From SVTX01 sp045660325 (GTDB lineage Bacteria > Bacillota > Clostridia > Oscillospirales > CAG-272), in NCBI GenBank assembly GCA_045660325.1, contig JAZRDO010000010.1, positions 1 through 21,482 on the forward strand: DNA of 21,482 nt, given 5' to 3'. Below the pieces are notes generated by a model, which was not told where the DNA came from, did not search any database, and saw only the letters and a list, made by a program, of their open reading frames with translations. The position numbers and the translations under genes are program-made. Positions 1 through 9,700 of the stretch are shown here, piece by piece (the first letter of the stretch is position 1; each line of letters starts with the position of its first letter).

Positions 1-78
1 ACGGCTCTTTTTATATATTATATTAATTATATTATAAAATAAATTTGTAAAATAATATAAAATATTTACAAATACCTG

Positions 79-107
79 TTTACAAACTTCAAAAAGTGTA
101 GTACAAT
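79..107 (+). promoter_or_regulatory. SigA-type promoter for pyrH operon
   Basis: TTTACA (79-84) and TACAAT (102-107) are separated by exactly 17 bases, a close match to the vegetative sigma-A consensus. It lies about 50 bases upstream of the pyrH start. The -35 box overlaps one of three TTTACAAA/TTTGTAAA octamers (44-51, 65-72, 79-86), so a repressor site is possible. The rest of 1-156 is AT-rich with no gene. Confidence 0.75.
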
Positions 108-156
108 TAAAAGAGGAAAATATTTTCAAATTTCTATAAATTCTGAGGAGTAACTT

Positions 157-873
157 ATGGCAAATCCTATTTATAAGAGAGTTGTTCTCAAAATTTCGGG
201 TGAAGCATTAAAGAACAATCACGAAACGGATATTCTCGACTTTGACTTTGTGGACAAGGTAGTTGAATCCGTTGGCAAATGCCTTGCTGCAGGCGTTGAG
301 GTTGCTATCATCGTAGGCGCAGGAAACATCTGGCGCGGCGCACGTAAGGGCGTTGGTATGAACCGCACCCGCGCAGACCACATGGGTATGCTTGCGACCG
401 TTATCAATGCGTTAGCGCTTCAGGACGCGTTTTTAAGACACAATATCGACGCGCGTGTTCTCTCAACCGTTGAAATGAATACGTTTGCGGATTTCTATAC
501 GCAGAGAGATGCGGACAGACTTCTTTCCGAAGGCAAGGTAGTTATCTTCGGCGGTGGAAGCGGTATGGCTTACTTCTCGACCGATACTCCCGCAGTAGTA
601 AGAGCCGCAGAGGTTGGCGCTGATGCAGTTCTTATGGCAAAGAACGTTGACGGCGTTTACAGTGCGGATCCCAAGCGCGATCCGAATGCCGTTCGTTACG
701 ACGATATTACATATTCCGAGATACTCGAAAAGAATCTCAAGGCGTTTGACTTGACTGCAATATCCTTCTGTAACGAGAATGATATTGATACGTTCGCGTT
801 CGCGCTCTCCGAGCCCGAAAATATATACTCTGCCGTTATGGGTCAGGTAAACGGCACAAAGATGCACAGATAA
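157..873 (+). CDS. pyrH: UMP kinase (PyrH)
   Basis: Cytoplasmic UMP kinase that phosphorylates UMP to UDP with ATP, the step that commits pyrimidines to UTP and CTP synthesis. The 238-residue length is usual for the bacterial hexameric enzyme of the amino-acid kinase fold, which is unrelated to eukaryotic UMP/CMP kinases. Visible motifs are the N-terminal KISGEAL (12-18), the GAGNIWRG glycine loop (54-61), GMLATVINALAL near 77-88, and a nucleotide-binding segment with KNVDGVYSADP. The ATG at 157 follows GAGGAG at a good distance. It is the first gene after the promoter at 79-107 and is followed 34 bases later by frr, the standard bacterial pair. No anomaly is seen. Confidence 0.97.
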   Translation: MANPIYKRVVLKISGEALKNNHETDILDFDFVDKVVESVGKCLAAGVEVAIIVGAGNIWRGARKGVGMNRTRADHMGMLATVINALALQDAFLRHNIDARVLSTVEMNTFADFYTQRDADRLLSEGKVVIFGGGSGMAYFSTDTPAVVRAAEVGADAVLMAKNVDGVYSADPKRDPNAVRYDDITYSEILEKNLKAFDLTAISFCNENDIDTFAFALSEPENIYSAVMGQVNGTKMHR

Positions 874-907
874 AAATTTATTTCTATACATAGAAAGGGA
901 AACATAT

Positions 908-1462
908 ATGAAGTACAATACAAAAGATCTTGAACAGAAGATGCAGAAGACTATCGCCTCCTACGAGGAAAACTTAAGCTCCATCAGAGCGAGCCAGGCA
1001 AATGCGGCAGTGCTCAATCGCGTAACGTTCGATTACTGGGGCGCACCCACAGAGATCACCGCAATGGCAAGCGTATCCGTAGCAGACGCAAAGACACTTG
1101 TTATTACTCCTTACGATGCTACAACACTTAAGGCTATGGAAAAGGCGATCCAGACATCCGATATCGGTATCAATCCCGCAAACGACGGTAAGGTTTTGAG
1201 ACTCATTTTCCCCCAGCTTACAGAAGAGAGACGTCGCGAGCTTGCAAAGCAGGTTCAGAAGATGGGCGAGGATGCAAAGGTTGCTATCCGTAACATTCGC
1301 CGCACAGCGAACGACGATATCAAGAAGCAGAAGAAGGATAGTGTGATTACTGAGGATGATGCAAAGGATGCAGAAAAGGTAGTTCAGGACATCACAGATA
1401 AGTTCATCAAGAACATTGATGTTCTTTCCGCTGCTAAGGAAAAGGAAATTATGAAGGTTTAA
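908..1462 (+). CDS. frr: Ribosome recycling factor
   Basis: Ribosome recycling factor, which acts with EF-G to split the post-termination ribosome from mRNA. It has 184 residues, almost exactly the family length. It opens with the helical segment around the EQKMQK stretch, has the middle beta domain (FDYWGAPTEITAMASV), and ends with the long helical hairpin carrying the conserved RRELAKQVQKMGEDAKVAIR region and the basic NIRRTANDDIKKQKKD segment. The start is preceded by AAAGGG. It follows pyrH directly and is followed by a hairpin plus T-run (1479-1514), so it may often be the last gene of the first transcript. Confidence 0.97.
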   Translation: MKYNTKDLEQKMQKTIASYEENLSSIRASQANAAVLNRVTFDYWGAPTEITAMASVSVADAKTLVITPYDATTLKAMEKAIQTSDIGINPANDGKVLRLIFPQLTEERRRELAKQVQKMGEDAKVAIRNIRRTANDDIKKQKKDSVITEDDAKDAEKVVQDITDKFIKNIDVLSAAKEKEIMKV

Positions 1463-1478
1463 TCCTTTAAAATAACTA

Positions 1479-1514
1479 AGCGGGAGGATACGTTAAAGCT
1501 CCCGCTGAGTTTTT
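1479..1514 (+). terminator. Terminator-like hairpin between frr and uppS
   Basis: AGCGGGAG (1479-1486) pairs perfectly with CTCCCGCT (1499-1506) across a 12-base loop and is followed by GAGTTTTT. This is an intrinsic-terminator shape. It lies only 27 bases before the uppS ATG and no promoter fits between, so it probably acts as a partial terminator or attenuator inside the operon. Confidence 0.65.
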
Positions 1515-1540
1515 AACTTTTGCAATTTATCGGAGTAGCT

Positions 1541-2260
1541 ATGGCAGATAAAGAGTTGAATATTGAAAGCATAAAAAAGGATATTGAGGCTCATTCCTTA
1601 AATCATATTGCCTTCATTATGGACGGAAACGGCAGATGGGCAAACAGACGCGGAATGCCTCGTGTGTTTGGTCATAAGCACGGTGTTGAGGCATTCAGAC
1701 GGGTGATCAACGCCTGTGATAAATTCGGTATTAAATGCACGACCGTATACGCGTTCTCCACGGAAAACTGGAAGCGCCCGCAAGCCGAGGTCGAGGCATT
1801 AATGAAGCTTTTTGACGAGAATTTAAGCTCAAGCTGTCCTCCCTCTATGTCCATAAAAATTATTGGAGATATGAGCGGACTTGACTTACGGCTTCGCGAG
1901 AAGATCAAAGGGCTTGAGGAGAGAACTGCGGGCAGGGAGAAAACCGTCAATATCGCGATAAATTACGGCTCGCGTGCCGAGATCGTAACTGCGGTCAATT
2001 CCTTGATCGATAGCGGTGAAAAGAATATCTCCGAGGAAGATATTACAAAAGCACTTTATACGGCAGACTGTCCCGAGCTGGACTTCATCGTCCGCACGGG
2101 CGGGGATATTCGCATATCAAACTTCTTGCTTTGGCAGGCTGCTTACGCCGAGCTGTATTTTACTGATACGCTTTGGCCCGATATGGACGAGGATGCGGTG
2201 GCAGAGGCTATCCGAATCTTTTGTCAGAGAAAAAGAAGATATGGCGGACTGAATAAATAA
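1541..2260 (+). CDS. uppS: Isoprenyl transferase (undecaprenyl diphosphate synthase)
   Basis: cis-prenyltransferase that adds isopentenyl diphosphate units to farnesyl diphosphate, making the C55 lipid carrier for peptidoglycan and other wall polymers. From the ATG at 1541 it is 239 residues. Signature segments are IMDGNGRWA with the catalytic Asp (D28), FSTENWKRP (72-80), NIAINYGSRAE, and RTGGDIRISNFLLW starting at R185, which binds substrate diphosphate. An in-frame TTG at 1520 would add seven residues, but the ATG at 1541 has GGAG five bases upstream and is preferred. It consumes the C5 units whose synthesis needs the downstream dxr and ispG. Confidence 0.95.
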   Translation: MADKELNIESIKKDIEAHSLNHIAFIMDGNGRWANRRGMPRVFGHKHGVEAFRRVINACDKFGIKCTTVYAFSTENWKRPQAEVEALMKLFDENLSSSCPPSMSIKIIGDMSGLDLRLREKIKGLEERTAGREKTVNIAINYGSRAEIVTAVNSLIDSGEKNISEEDITKALYTADCPELDFIVRTGGDIRISNFLLWQAAYAELYFTDTLWPDMDEDAVAEAIRIFCQRKRRYGGLNK

Positions 2261-2264
2261 TTTA

Positions 2265-2293
2265 TTGATTTTTGTCATAAAGTATTATATATG
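2265..2293 (+). promoter_or_regulatory. Possible promoter upstream of cdsA
   Basis: TTGATT (2265-2270) and TATATG (2288-2293) have 17-base spacing in the 70-base uppS-cdsA gap. The match is moderate and the gap is AT-rich, so chance is possible. Confidence 0.35.
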
Positions 2294-2330
2294 GATTGAA
2301 AGGCATTTTTAAATTGTACGGTGTTTTAAA

Positions 2331-3167
2331 ATGTTAAAAAGAACGATTACTGGTATAATTGGAGCATTGTGTCTTGTTCCTGTGTTTATTTTCAGTGATA
2401 CTTGGGTTTTGCCCATAGTTGTGTCTCTTATAGCATTTATTGGTTGCTATGAGATGATCTCCTGCATAGGACAAAAGAAAAATCTTATAATTTCTATACC
2501 GATATACATAGAGGCGGCATTTTTTCCTCTGTTTTTGAGATATTGCAACAGACACGATCATATGGATCTTTTTATACAGATCTCGGTGTTTGCAATTCTT
2601 GGCACGATCTTTTACGTTCTCGCGGTAGCGGTATTTCAGAATGAGAAGCTTTGTGTAACGGATGCGGGCCTTTGGGCAGCTACTGCTATATATATCATTT
2701 CAGGTGCGACTGCAATTGTTTACATTCGCGATTTTGTTGAGCCCGGACTCTTTATGTTCCTGCTCGCTATTATTGCTTCGTTTGTAACCGATATTTTCGC
2801 ATACTTTACAGGATACCTTTTCGGAAAGCATAAGCTTATTCCGTCCGTTAGCCCAAAAAAGACTATCGAGGGCGCAGTAGGCGGCGTGGTTTTTTGTGTT
2901 GCATTCTTTGTTCTGTATGGCTTTATAGTTGAGATATCAACAGAATATGAGGCGAACTATTTCATTTTGGCGGTAGCGGGCGTTATCGTTTCCGTGGTTT
3001 CTCAGATCGGCGACCTTATTATGTCGCTTATAAAGAGAAAGTTCGGTATCAAGGACTACGGTAAGATATTCCCGGGTCACGGCGGAATTCTTGACAGATG
3101 TGACTCAATCATTGCGGTTACTACCGTGGTTGCTATCATTTGTACGTACTTTGATATGTTCAGATAA
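2331..3167 (+). CDS. cdsA: Phosphatidate cytidylyltransferase
   Basis: Integral membrane enzyme that converts phosphatidic acid and CTP to CDP-diacylglycerol, the precursor of phosphatidylglycerol and cardiolipin. The 278 residues are mostly hydrophobic, with about seven or eight membrane segments. The family signature near the C-terminus is clear: SLIKRKFGIKDYGKIFPGHG, followed by GILDRCDS (about 232-259), with the conserved K-D, H-G-G and D-R-x-D residues. The ribosome site before the ATG is weak (GGTG in an AT-rich stretch). The stop abuts the next gene, dxr, so the two are translated from one message. Confidence 0.95.
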   Translation: MLKRTITGIIGALCLVPVFIFSDTWVLPIVVSLIAFIGCYEMISCIGQKKNLIISIPIYIEAAFFPLFLRYCNRHDHMDLFIQISVFAILGTIFYVLAVAVFQNEKLCVTDAGLWAATAIYIISGATAIVYIRDFVEPGLFMFLLAIIASFVTDIFAYFTGYLFGKHKLIPSVSPKKTIEGAVGGVVFCVAFFVLYGFIVEISTEYEANYFILAVAGVIVSVVSQIGDLIMSLIKRKFGIKDYGKIFPGHGGILDRCDSIIAVTTVVAIICTYFDMFR

Positions 3168-3185
3168 TTGGATTTGGAAATAAAG

Positions 3186-4355
3186 ATGGAAAAATATAAA
3201 TATTCCGATATTATCGTTCTTGGATCTACGGGCTCCGTCGGCACACAGGCGATCGACGTAGCGGAGAAGGAGGGAATAAGAGTCCTGGCTCTCTCCGCGG
3301 ATTCAAACGTCGATCTTATCGAGGCGCAGGCTCGTCGCCTCTCCGTTAAGATGTGCGCTATGAATAACGAGCGCGCGGCGGCGGATCTTAAAATACGTCT
3401 TGCCGATACGGATATCAAGGTATATTCGGGTACTCAAGGCATCATAAGGATGATTGAGGACGTAGACGGTAAAGACGTTATAGCTATAAATTCAATAGTT
3501 GGCGGAGCGGGACTTTTGCCCACTCTCGCGGTGTTGAATTCGGGCAAGAGATTAGCGCTTGCCAATAAAGAATCTCTCGTTGTCGGCGGTCACGAGGTCA
3601 TGAGAGTCGCAAGAGAGAAAAATCTTGAGATTTTGCCCGTTGATAGCGAGCATTCTGCGATATTTCAGAGTCTTCGCGCGGGCGATAAAAAAGAGATCAA
3701 GAAAATTTTGCTTACTGCTTCGGGTGGCCCGTTCTTTGGTTATACCGAGGGAGAACTTTCGGATATCACTCCCGAGCGTGCTCTCGCACACCCCACATGG
3801 AAGATGGGAGCGAAGATCACTATTGATAGCGCGACTCTTATGAATAAGGGCTTTGAGGTCATTGAGGCAGTTCATCTCTTTGACGTGCCCGCTGATAAGG
3901 TACAGGTCGTAGTTCATAGGGAAAGCATAATTCATTCAGCAATAGAGTATATTGATAACAGTATAATCGCGCAGATGTCGAAGCCCGATATGAGACATTG
4001 CGTTCAGTACGCTCTGACACATCCGAGAAGAACTGTCGGTGTTACCGAGGAGCTTGATATTTTCTCGGTTGGCAAATTGACGTTCTATAAGCCCGATATG
4101 GAAACCTTCAGGCTTCTGTCTCTTGCTTACGAGGCGATAAGACTCGGCGGCGGTGTTCCTGCGGTACTTAATTTCGCAAATGAGGTTGCGGTCGATGCAT
4201 TCCTTAAAAAGCAGATCGGCTTTACGGATATCCAACGGGTAGTTGAAAGCACGGTTGACAGATACACAGGTGCTTCTGATATTTTTGATATTGACGAGAT
4301 CTTGAAAGTAAGCGACGAGGCGACGGGCTTCGCAAGAGCTCTTTTTGCGAAATAA
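3186..4355 (+). CDS. dxr: 1-deoxy-D-xylulose 5-phosphate reductoisomerase
   Basis: Second MEP-pathway enzyme; rearranges and reduces 1-deoxy-D-xylulose 5-phosphate to 2-C-methyl-D-erythritol 4-phosphate with NADPH and a divalent metal. From ATG 3186 it is 389 residues, the usual length. Visible are the NADPH loop GSTGSVGTQ (13-21), NKES (127-130), the metal ligands in PVDSEHS (D153, E155), TASGGPF, and MNKGFEVIEA (N220, K221, E224). An in-frame TTG at 3168, touching the cdsA stop, would add six residues. The ATG has a GGA about nine bases upstream and fits other family N-termini better, but either start is possible. Confidence 0.95.
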   Translation: MEKYKYSDIIVLGSTGSVGTQAIDVAEKEGIRVLALSADSNVDLIEAQARRLSVKMCAMNNERAAADLKIRLADTDIKVYSGTQGIIRMIEDVDGKDVIAINSIVGGAGLLPTLAVLNSGKRLALANKESLVVGGHEVMRVAREKNLEILPVDSEHSAIFQSLRAGDKKEIKKILLTASGGPFFGYTEGELSDITPERALAHPTWKMGAKITIDSATLMNKGFEVIEAVHLFDVPADKVQVVVHRESIIHSAIEYIDNSIIAQMSKPDMRHCVQYALTHPRRTVGVTEELDIFSVGKLTFYKPDMETFRLLSLAYEAIRLGGGVPAVLNFANEVAVDAFLKKQIGFTDIQRVVESTVDRYTGASDIFDIDEILKVSDEATGFARALFAK

Positions 4356-4379
4356 TTTTTAGTTTAAGGCGGTAATCTG

Positions 4380-5588
4380 ATGGTTGGAAATTTGATTCTG
4401 ACAATTCTTATGCTTTGCATAATGGTTGTAATACATGAGCTTGGACATTTTCTTGTTGCAAAGCTCTTCGGGGTAAAGGTGCTTGAGTTTTCCATAGGCA
4501 TGGGCCCCGCGATATTCACAACCAAGAAGAAGGATAAAAATAAGATCAAAAATAATAAGAATACCGCGCTTGATATTGCGGACACGTTTAATTTTGAGGA
4601 GAAGTCCGATAGGGGCGAGGATCCCATCGATTCAACCGAGGGAGAAGCGCCTGAAATTCCTGAAAAAACAGTATTCAGCGTAAGAGCATTTCCCATAGGC
4701 GGATTTGTAAGTATGCTCGGCGAGGACGGCAACTCTTCCGATGACCGCGCGTTTTGTAACAAGAAGCCCTTACAAAAAATAGCGATCTCGCTTGCGGGTC
4801 CCGCCATGAATATCATTCTCGGCATTCTTTGTATGTGCTTGCTCGTCGGTGTTGAGGCGGGTACCAATAAGGGTATTCTTGCGAGCAATACGGTTGGAGA
4901 GTTTATAAATGAAAGCTACGTTGTTGAGGGTGAAACTCTTTATTTTGATTCAAAATCCGATGAATGTGAAAATCCCTTGAAGGTCGGAGATAAGATCATA
5001 AAGGTCGAGGGTGTTCGCGTTCATACGGGAAACGAGCTTGTTTACGAGATATCTCATAAGGCGCATGAGCCTATTGATCTTACCATTATAAGAAACGGCG
5101 AGAAAATGGTGCTTAATGACGTTACGTTTCCCACGATGGAGTCGCAGGGAGTGACATTCGGCGACGTTGACTTCAGAGTTATGGGCGAGAAGGTTGGTTT
5201 TGTGAGCTTTTTGAAGCACGCGGTATTCAGATCCTTCTCGACAGTTAAAATGGTAATTGACAGTATAGTGGATATGCTTACGGGCAGATACGGAATTGAC
5301 GCGGTTTCGGGTCCTGTCGGTGTATCAAGTGCGGTGGGAGATGCCTTGAAGGCGGGCTTTTACAGTGTGCTTTATCTCTTTACGTTGATTACAATGAACC
5401 TTGGAATTATGAATCTTTTACCTCTTCCCGCGCTTGACGGCGGACATCTCATTTTCCATTTCTATGAGCTTATTTTCAGAAAGCCCATAAAAAAGGAGGT
5501 CGAAGGAGCGGTAAACGTTATAGGATTTATGCTTCTTATGGCGCTCGCGTTGTTTATTACAGTTAAGGATGTCTTAAATCTATTTTGA
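4380..5588 (+). CDS. rseP: Site-2 intramembrane zinc metalloprotease (RseP/RasP)
   Basis: Membrane-embedded zinc protease that makes the second cut in anti-sigma factors and clears signal-peptide remnants. The first membrane segment holds HELGH (19-23). A PDZ domain lies about 185-265 (LKVGDKIIKVEGVRVHTGNE). The third zinc ligand is in NLLPLPALDGG (345-355), followed by C-terminal membrane helices. It has 402 residues. The odd feature is a highly charged insert, about residues 49-97, between the GMGP segment and VRAFPIGGFVSMLGE. Relatives usually have a short loop here; this one is Lys/Asn-rich, then Asp/Glu-rich. The dxr-rseP-ispG-polC order is common in Clostridia. Confidence 0.93.
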   Translation: MVGNLILTILMLCIMVVIHELGHFLVAKLFGVKVLEFSIGMGPAIFTTKKKDKNKIKNNKNTALDIADTFNFEEKSDRGEDPIDSTEGEAPEIPEKTVFSVRAFPIGGFVSMLGEDGNSSDDRAFCNKKPLQKIAISLAGPAMNIILGILCMCLLVGVEAGTNKGILASNTVGEFINESYVVEGETLYFDSKSDECENPLKVGDKIIKVEGVRVHTGNELVYEISHKAHEPIDLTIIRNGEKMVLNDVTFPTMESQGVTFGDVDFRVMGEKVGFVSFLKHAVFRSFSTVKMVIDSIVDMLTGRYGIDAVSGPVGVSSAVGDALKAGFYSVLYLFTLITMNLGIMNLLPLPALDGGHLIFHFYELIFRKPIKKEVEGAVNVIGFMLLMALALFITVKDVLNLF

Positions 5589-5591
5589 TAT

Positions 5592-5622
5592 TTGGGGGCA
5601 TCATTCTATTTTGATGCCCCAA
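5592..5622 (+). other. Hairpin between rseP and ispG
   Basis: GGGGCATCA (5595-5603) pairs with TGATGCCCC (5612-5620); flanking TT/AA extends the stem with one bulged G. The downstream AATTTAATT is a poor U-tract, so this may be a weak terminator or an RNA-processing or stability hairpin rather than a full stop. It occupies most of the 56-base gap. Confidence 0.55.
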
Positions 5623-5644
5623 TTTAATTCATAGGAGGATTTTT

Positions 5645-6739
5645 ATGAATTACAATAAAATACGAAGACAAACAAGGGAGGTCGCGATCGGCAAGGTCAA
5701 GATAGGCGGTGGGAATAAGCTTGCTATCCAGTCTATGACTAATACCGATACAATGGACAAGTTGGCTACTCTTGATCAAATAAAGCTGCTTGCTTCATCG
5801 GGGTGCGATATCGTAAGAATTACGGTGCCCGATATTGAGGCGGCAAAAACTATTTCTTACATAAAGGAATCGGGTATTGATACTCCTATCGTTGCGGATA
5901 TTCATTTTGATTATCGCGCGGCGCTTATGTCGGCTGAATACGGAGTGGACAAGATCCGTATAAATCCCGGCAACATTGGAGACGAGGAAAGAGTAAAGGC
6001 GGTTGCGGATATCTGTAACCGAAAGAATATTCCTATCCGCATCGGTGTAAACAGTGGCTCGGTTGAAAAGCACATTTTGGCAAAGCACGGAGGCCCAACT
6101 CCCGAGGCGCTTTGCGAGAGCGCGATGTTCCACGCATCCTTGCTTGAAAAATACGATTTTAATAATATAGTTATATCCATCAAGGCTTCAAGCGTTTATG
6201 AAATGATCGAGGCAAATAAGCTCGTTTCAGAGCGTTGTGATTATCCTATCCACCTCGGCGTAACAGAGGCGGGCGGCGAGAGAATGGGAAGCATTAAGAG
6301 CGCGGCGGGAATCGGCGCGTGTTTGTGTCAGGGAATCGGCGACACCTTCCGTGTGTCCTTAACTGATGATCCCGCAAAGGAAGCGCGCGCGGCAAGAGAT
6401 ATTCTGAATGCGCTTGAAATTGAGGGTCAGTGCGGTATGAATATCGTAAGCTGTCCCACCTGCGGAAGAACGAAGATTGACCTTATTTCAATTGCGGCAC
6501 AGTTTGAGAGGGCAGTTGAGATAGAAGGCCTTAGAGATCTTCCTATTAAGGTAGCGCTTATGGGATGTATTGTAAACGGACCCGGCGAGGCACGTGAGGC
6601 GGATATCGGCTTTGCGGGCGGTCGCGGCGAGGCGGTGCTCATCTCTCGCGGCGAGATAATAAGAAAGATTAAGGAAGATGAGATCATTCCCGTACTGATT
6701 TCGGAAATTAAAAGGATTAAAGAAGAGAGAAAGCTATAA
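5645..6739 (+). CDS. ispG: 4-hydroxy-3-methylbut-2-enyl diphosphate synthase
   Basis: Iron-sulfur enzyme of the MEP pathway (GcpE) that converts methylerythritol cyclodiphosphate to HMBPP. It has 364 residues, the usual length of the short bacterial form. An N-terminal TIM barrel (IQSMTNTDT at 29-37, VADIHFDYRAAL, KIRINPGN) is followed by the 4Fe-4S domain. The cluster ligands are visible as C270 and C273 (SCPTCGR), C308 (MGCIVNGPGEA) and E315. A strong AGGAGG precedes the ATG. Its stop overlaps the polC start by one base (TAATG), which implies coupled translation. In Bacillus a prolyl-tRNA synthetase gene occupies this place. Confidence 0.96.
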   Translation: MNYNKIRRQTREVAIGKVKIGGGNKLAIQSMTNTDTMDKLATLDQIKLLASSGCDIVRITVPDIEAAKTISYIKESGIDTPIVADIHFDYRAALMSAEYGVDKIRINPGNIGDEERVKAVADICNRKNIPIRIGVNSGSVEKHILAKHGGPTPEALCESAMFHASLLEKYDFNNIVISIKASSVYEMIEANKLVSERCDYPIHLGVTEAGGERMGSIKSAAGIGACLCQGIGDTFRVSLTDDPAKEARAARDILNALEIEGQCGMNIVSCPTCGRTKIDLISIAAQFERAVEIEGLRDLPIKVALMGCIVNGPGEAREADIGFAGGRGEAVLISRGEIIRKIKEDEIIPVLISEIKRIKEERKL

Positions 6740-9700
6740 TGGCAAAGAATTTTTTGCAAATTTTTAATAAATATACACCGAGTGAGGATGAAGCGAGGAT
6801 ACTTCTTTCCGCCGAGAATATAAGGATCGGCGCGGATAAGGAAAACCGAGCGCTTCGCGCGGAGCTTGACTTTAAGTCACTTGTGCCCAAGGACGTACTC
6901 TATAAGATTGAGAGTGATATTGCCAAGGCGTATGAGCTGAATTGGGTAAAGCTTTTGCCTCACTATCCTGCGGAGCTTTTTGACTCGGATTATACATCGG
7001 AGCTGCTTAAGGAGACCGAGTGTGTCGGTATCGTGGCGCGCGGATTTTTCAATAAATATAGATATATTTACGAGGATAAGACCTTAACTGTTGAGATACC
7101 CTTCGCGGCGGATGGCGTTCGTTTGCTTTGTGATGCGAGAACTCCCGAGGTAATGCAGGGAATTATCCGCTCGGAGTTCGGCATTTCCATTAAGGTTAAT
7201 ATTATACATACTGAGGACGAAATTTTCCTTGCAAACAATAATTCTCTTGAGCGAGCCTATGAGGAATTCGATAAGAGGCTGGCCGCCGAGGTTAAGCTTC
7301 ACGATAGCCGCGCCACAGCGCATGCTGAGAGTGAGGAGACGGTTTTCCCAAGAGTTCAGACACTTTCAACCGTTGACCGCGCGCCCGAGCTTAAAGAGGG
7401 CATTTGCAGGATCGGTGTGAGAAGCTTTGATATATCCTCACCCGAGTATATTTTCGGAGATGAATTTGATATTGCGCCCATACCCATTGCGGATATTGTG
7501 AGCCCAATGAAGAGCGTTACCGTTATCGGTACGACCTTTGGATATACCTGCGAGCCTAACCGAGCAGGAGATAAATATAATATTTCGTTTTCAATAACGG
7601 ATGACAATTCTTCTATCGAGGTCAAGTGCTTTGGCAAGACCGATGAGGAGGCAAAGATTATCACGGGCGCGGCAAAGGACGGCGGTGTTATTGCTATCCG
7701 CGGTTATGCCAAGAGAGAAACGCTCCGCGACAGAACCGAAGGAATTGAAATGCAGATCACTCTTACGGCTGTGGCTAAGATAAAGAAGCTTTCCCGAGTT
7801 GATAATGCTCCCGAAAAGAGAGTGGAGCTTCATATGCATACGAATATGTCGCATATGGATGCGCTTGCATCCCCGGGAGATATCGTAAAGCAGGCAAAGG
7901 CGTGGGGACATCCTGCGATTGCTATTACCGACCACGGTACCGTTCAGGGCTTCCAGGAGGCAATGCTTGTGTCCGAGAAGATCGGTCAGAAGGTCATCTG
8001 GGGTGTTGAAGCGTACTTTGTAAATAATACCGCAGGCGCGATCTTCGGGGCATATAACGAGGATTTCGATGCGGAAACCATAGTATTTGATATTGAGACC
8101 ACAGGTCTTTCCGTACAAAACTGTAAGATCACCGAGATCGGTGCGGTTAAGATAAGGAACGGCGAGATCGTGGATAGATTCCAGACCTTTGTAAATCCCG
8201 AGATGCCCATTCCCGCGGATATAGTTGAGCTTACGTCCATCACCGACGAAATGGTAGCGGATGCTCCTAAGATATGCGAGGCGCTTACAAGCTTCTTTGA
8301 ATTTATCGGAGATGAGGCAACACGCGATAAAAAGCTTCTTGTGGCTCATAATGCAAACTTCGATACGGGCTTTATTCGTCAGGCTGCGACCGAGTGCGGC
8401 TTTGCCTTCAATAACCCCTATATCGATACCGTTGCGCTTTCGAGATTTTTAAATCCCGATCTTAAGAAGCATAAGCTCGACGTACTCGCAGAATATTACA
8501 ACCTCGGCGAGTTCAATCATCACAGAGCGGACGACGACGCGGAAATACTTGCGGAAATATATATCAAGATGCTCGCATCTATGCGCGAGAGGGATATCAG
8601 AAGCTTTGACGTTTTAAAGAGGGAAATGAGCACGAGCACGAACCCCTTGTCGCTCCGTCCCTACCACCAAATCATTTTGGTAAAGAACAAGGCGGGCTTA
8701 AAGAATCTTTATAAGCTTATTTCCTTTGGCTTCTTGAAGTATTTCAAGAGAAATCCGAGAATCCCGAAGACCGAGCTTGAGCGTCATCGCGAGGGCTTGA
8801 TCATTGGCTCGGCGTGTGAATCGGGTGAGCTTTTCCAGGCGATCCTTGACAACAGACCTGAGGCGGAGATTGAGGAGATCGTAAACTTCTACGATTATCT
8901 TGAAATTCAGCCGATCTCAAATAACCGTTTCCTCATCGCTGAGGAAAGAGCGCGCGACGACGAGGAGCTTCGTGATCTTAACCGCAAGATCGTTGCTCTT
9001 GGCGAGAAGTACGGTAAGCCCGTAGTTGCGACCTGCGACGCGCACTTTATGAATAAGGAGGACGAGGTATATAGAAAGATCCTTCTTGCAGGTCAAAAAT
9101 TCAAGGACTACGACAGGGATATAGAGCTTTATTACAGAACGACCGAGGAGATGCTTGAGGAGTTCTCGTATCTCGGCCAAGAAAAGGCTTACGAGGTCGT
9201 AGTTAAGAATACGAACCTTATAAACGATATGATCGAGTCCGATATCCGCCCGTTCCCTAAGGGCACGTTTACTCCCGATATGGAGGGCGCGGAGGAGGAT
9301 CTTACACGCCTTTGCTACGAGCGAGCGAAGTCAATGTATGGCGATCCTCTCCCTGAGATCGTGGCGCAGAGACTTGATAAGGAGCTTACATCTATTATAA
9401 ACAACGGCTTTGCCGTGCTTTATATGATCGCCCAGAAGCTCGTTTGGTACAGTGAGAGTCAGGGCTATCTTGTTGGCTCGCGAGGCTCGGTTGGCTCGTC
9501 CGTAGTAGCATCTATGGCGGGTATCTCCGAGGTAAACCCCCTGCCGCCCCACTATTGGTGTCCTAAGTGTCAGTATAACGATTTCTCCAATCCCGATAAT
9601 GCGGGCTCGGGTTTTGACTTGCCCGATAGGAACTGTCCTCATTGCGGCACGAAGCTTAATGCCGACGGACACAATATTCCGTTTGAAACCTTCCTCGGAT

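Noticed and set aside
1520..1540. TTG start adding seven residues to UppS
   Set aside because: The ATG at 1541 has a better-placed GGAG and matches the family N-terminus; the TTG follows directly on the terminator T-run.
7591..8349. Minus-strand open frame of about 250 codons opposite polC
   Set aside because: It is a shadow of the PHP and exonuclease coding region, with no motif or start signal.
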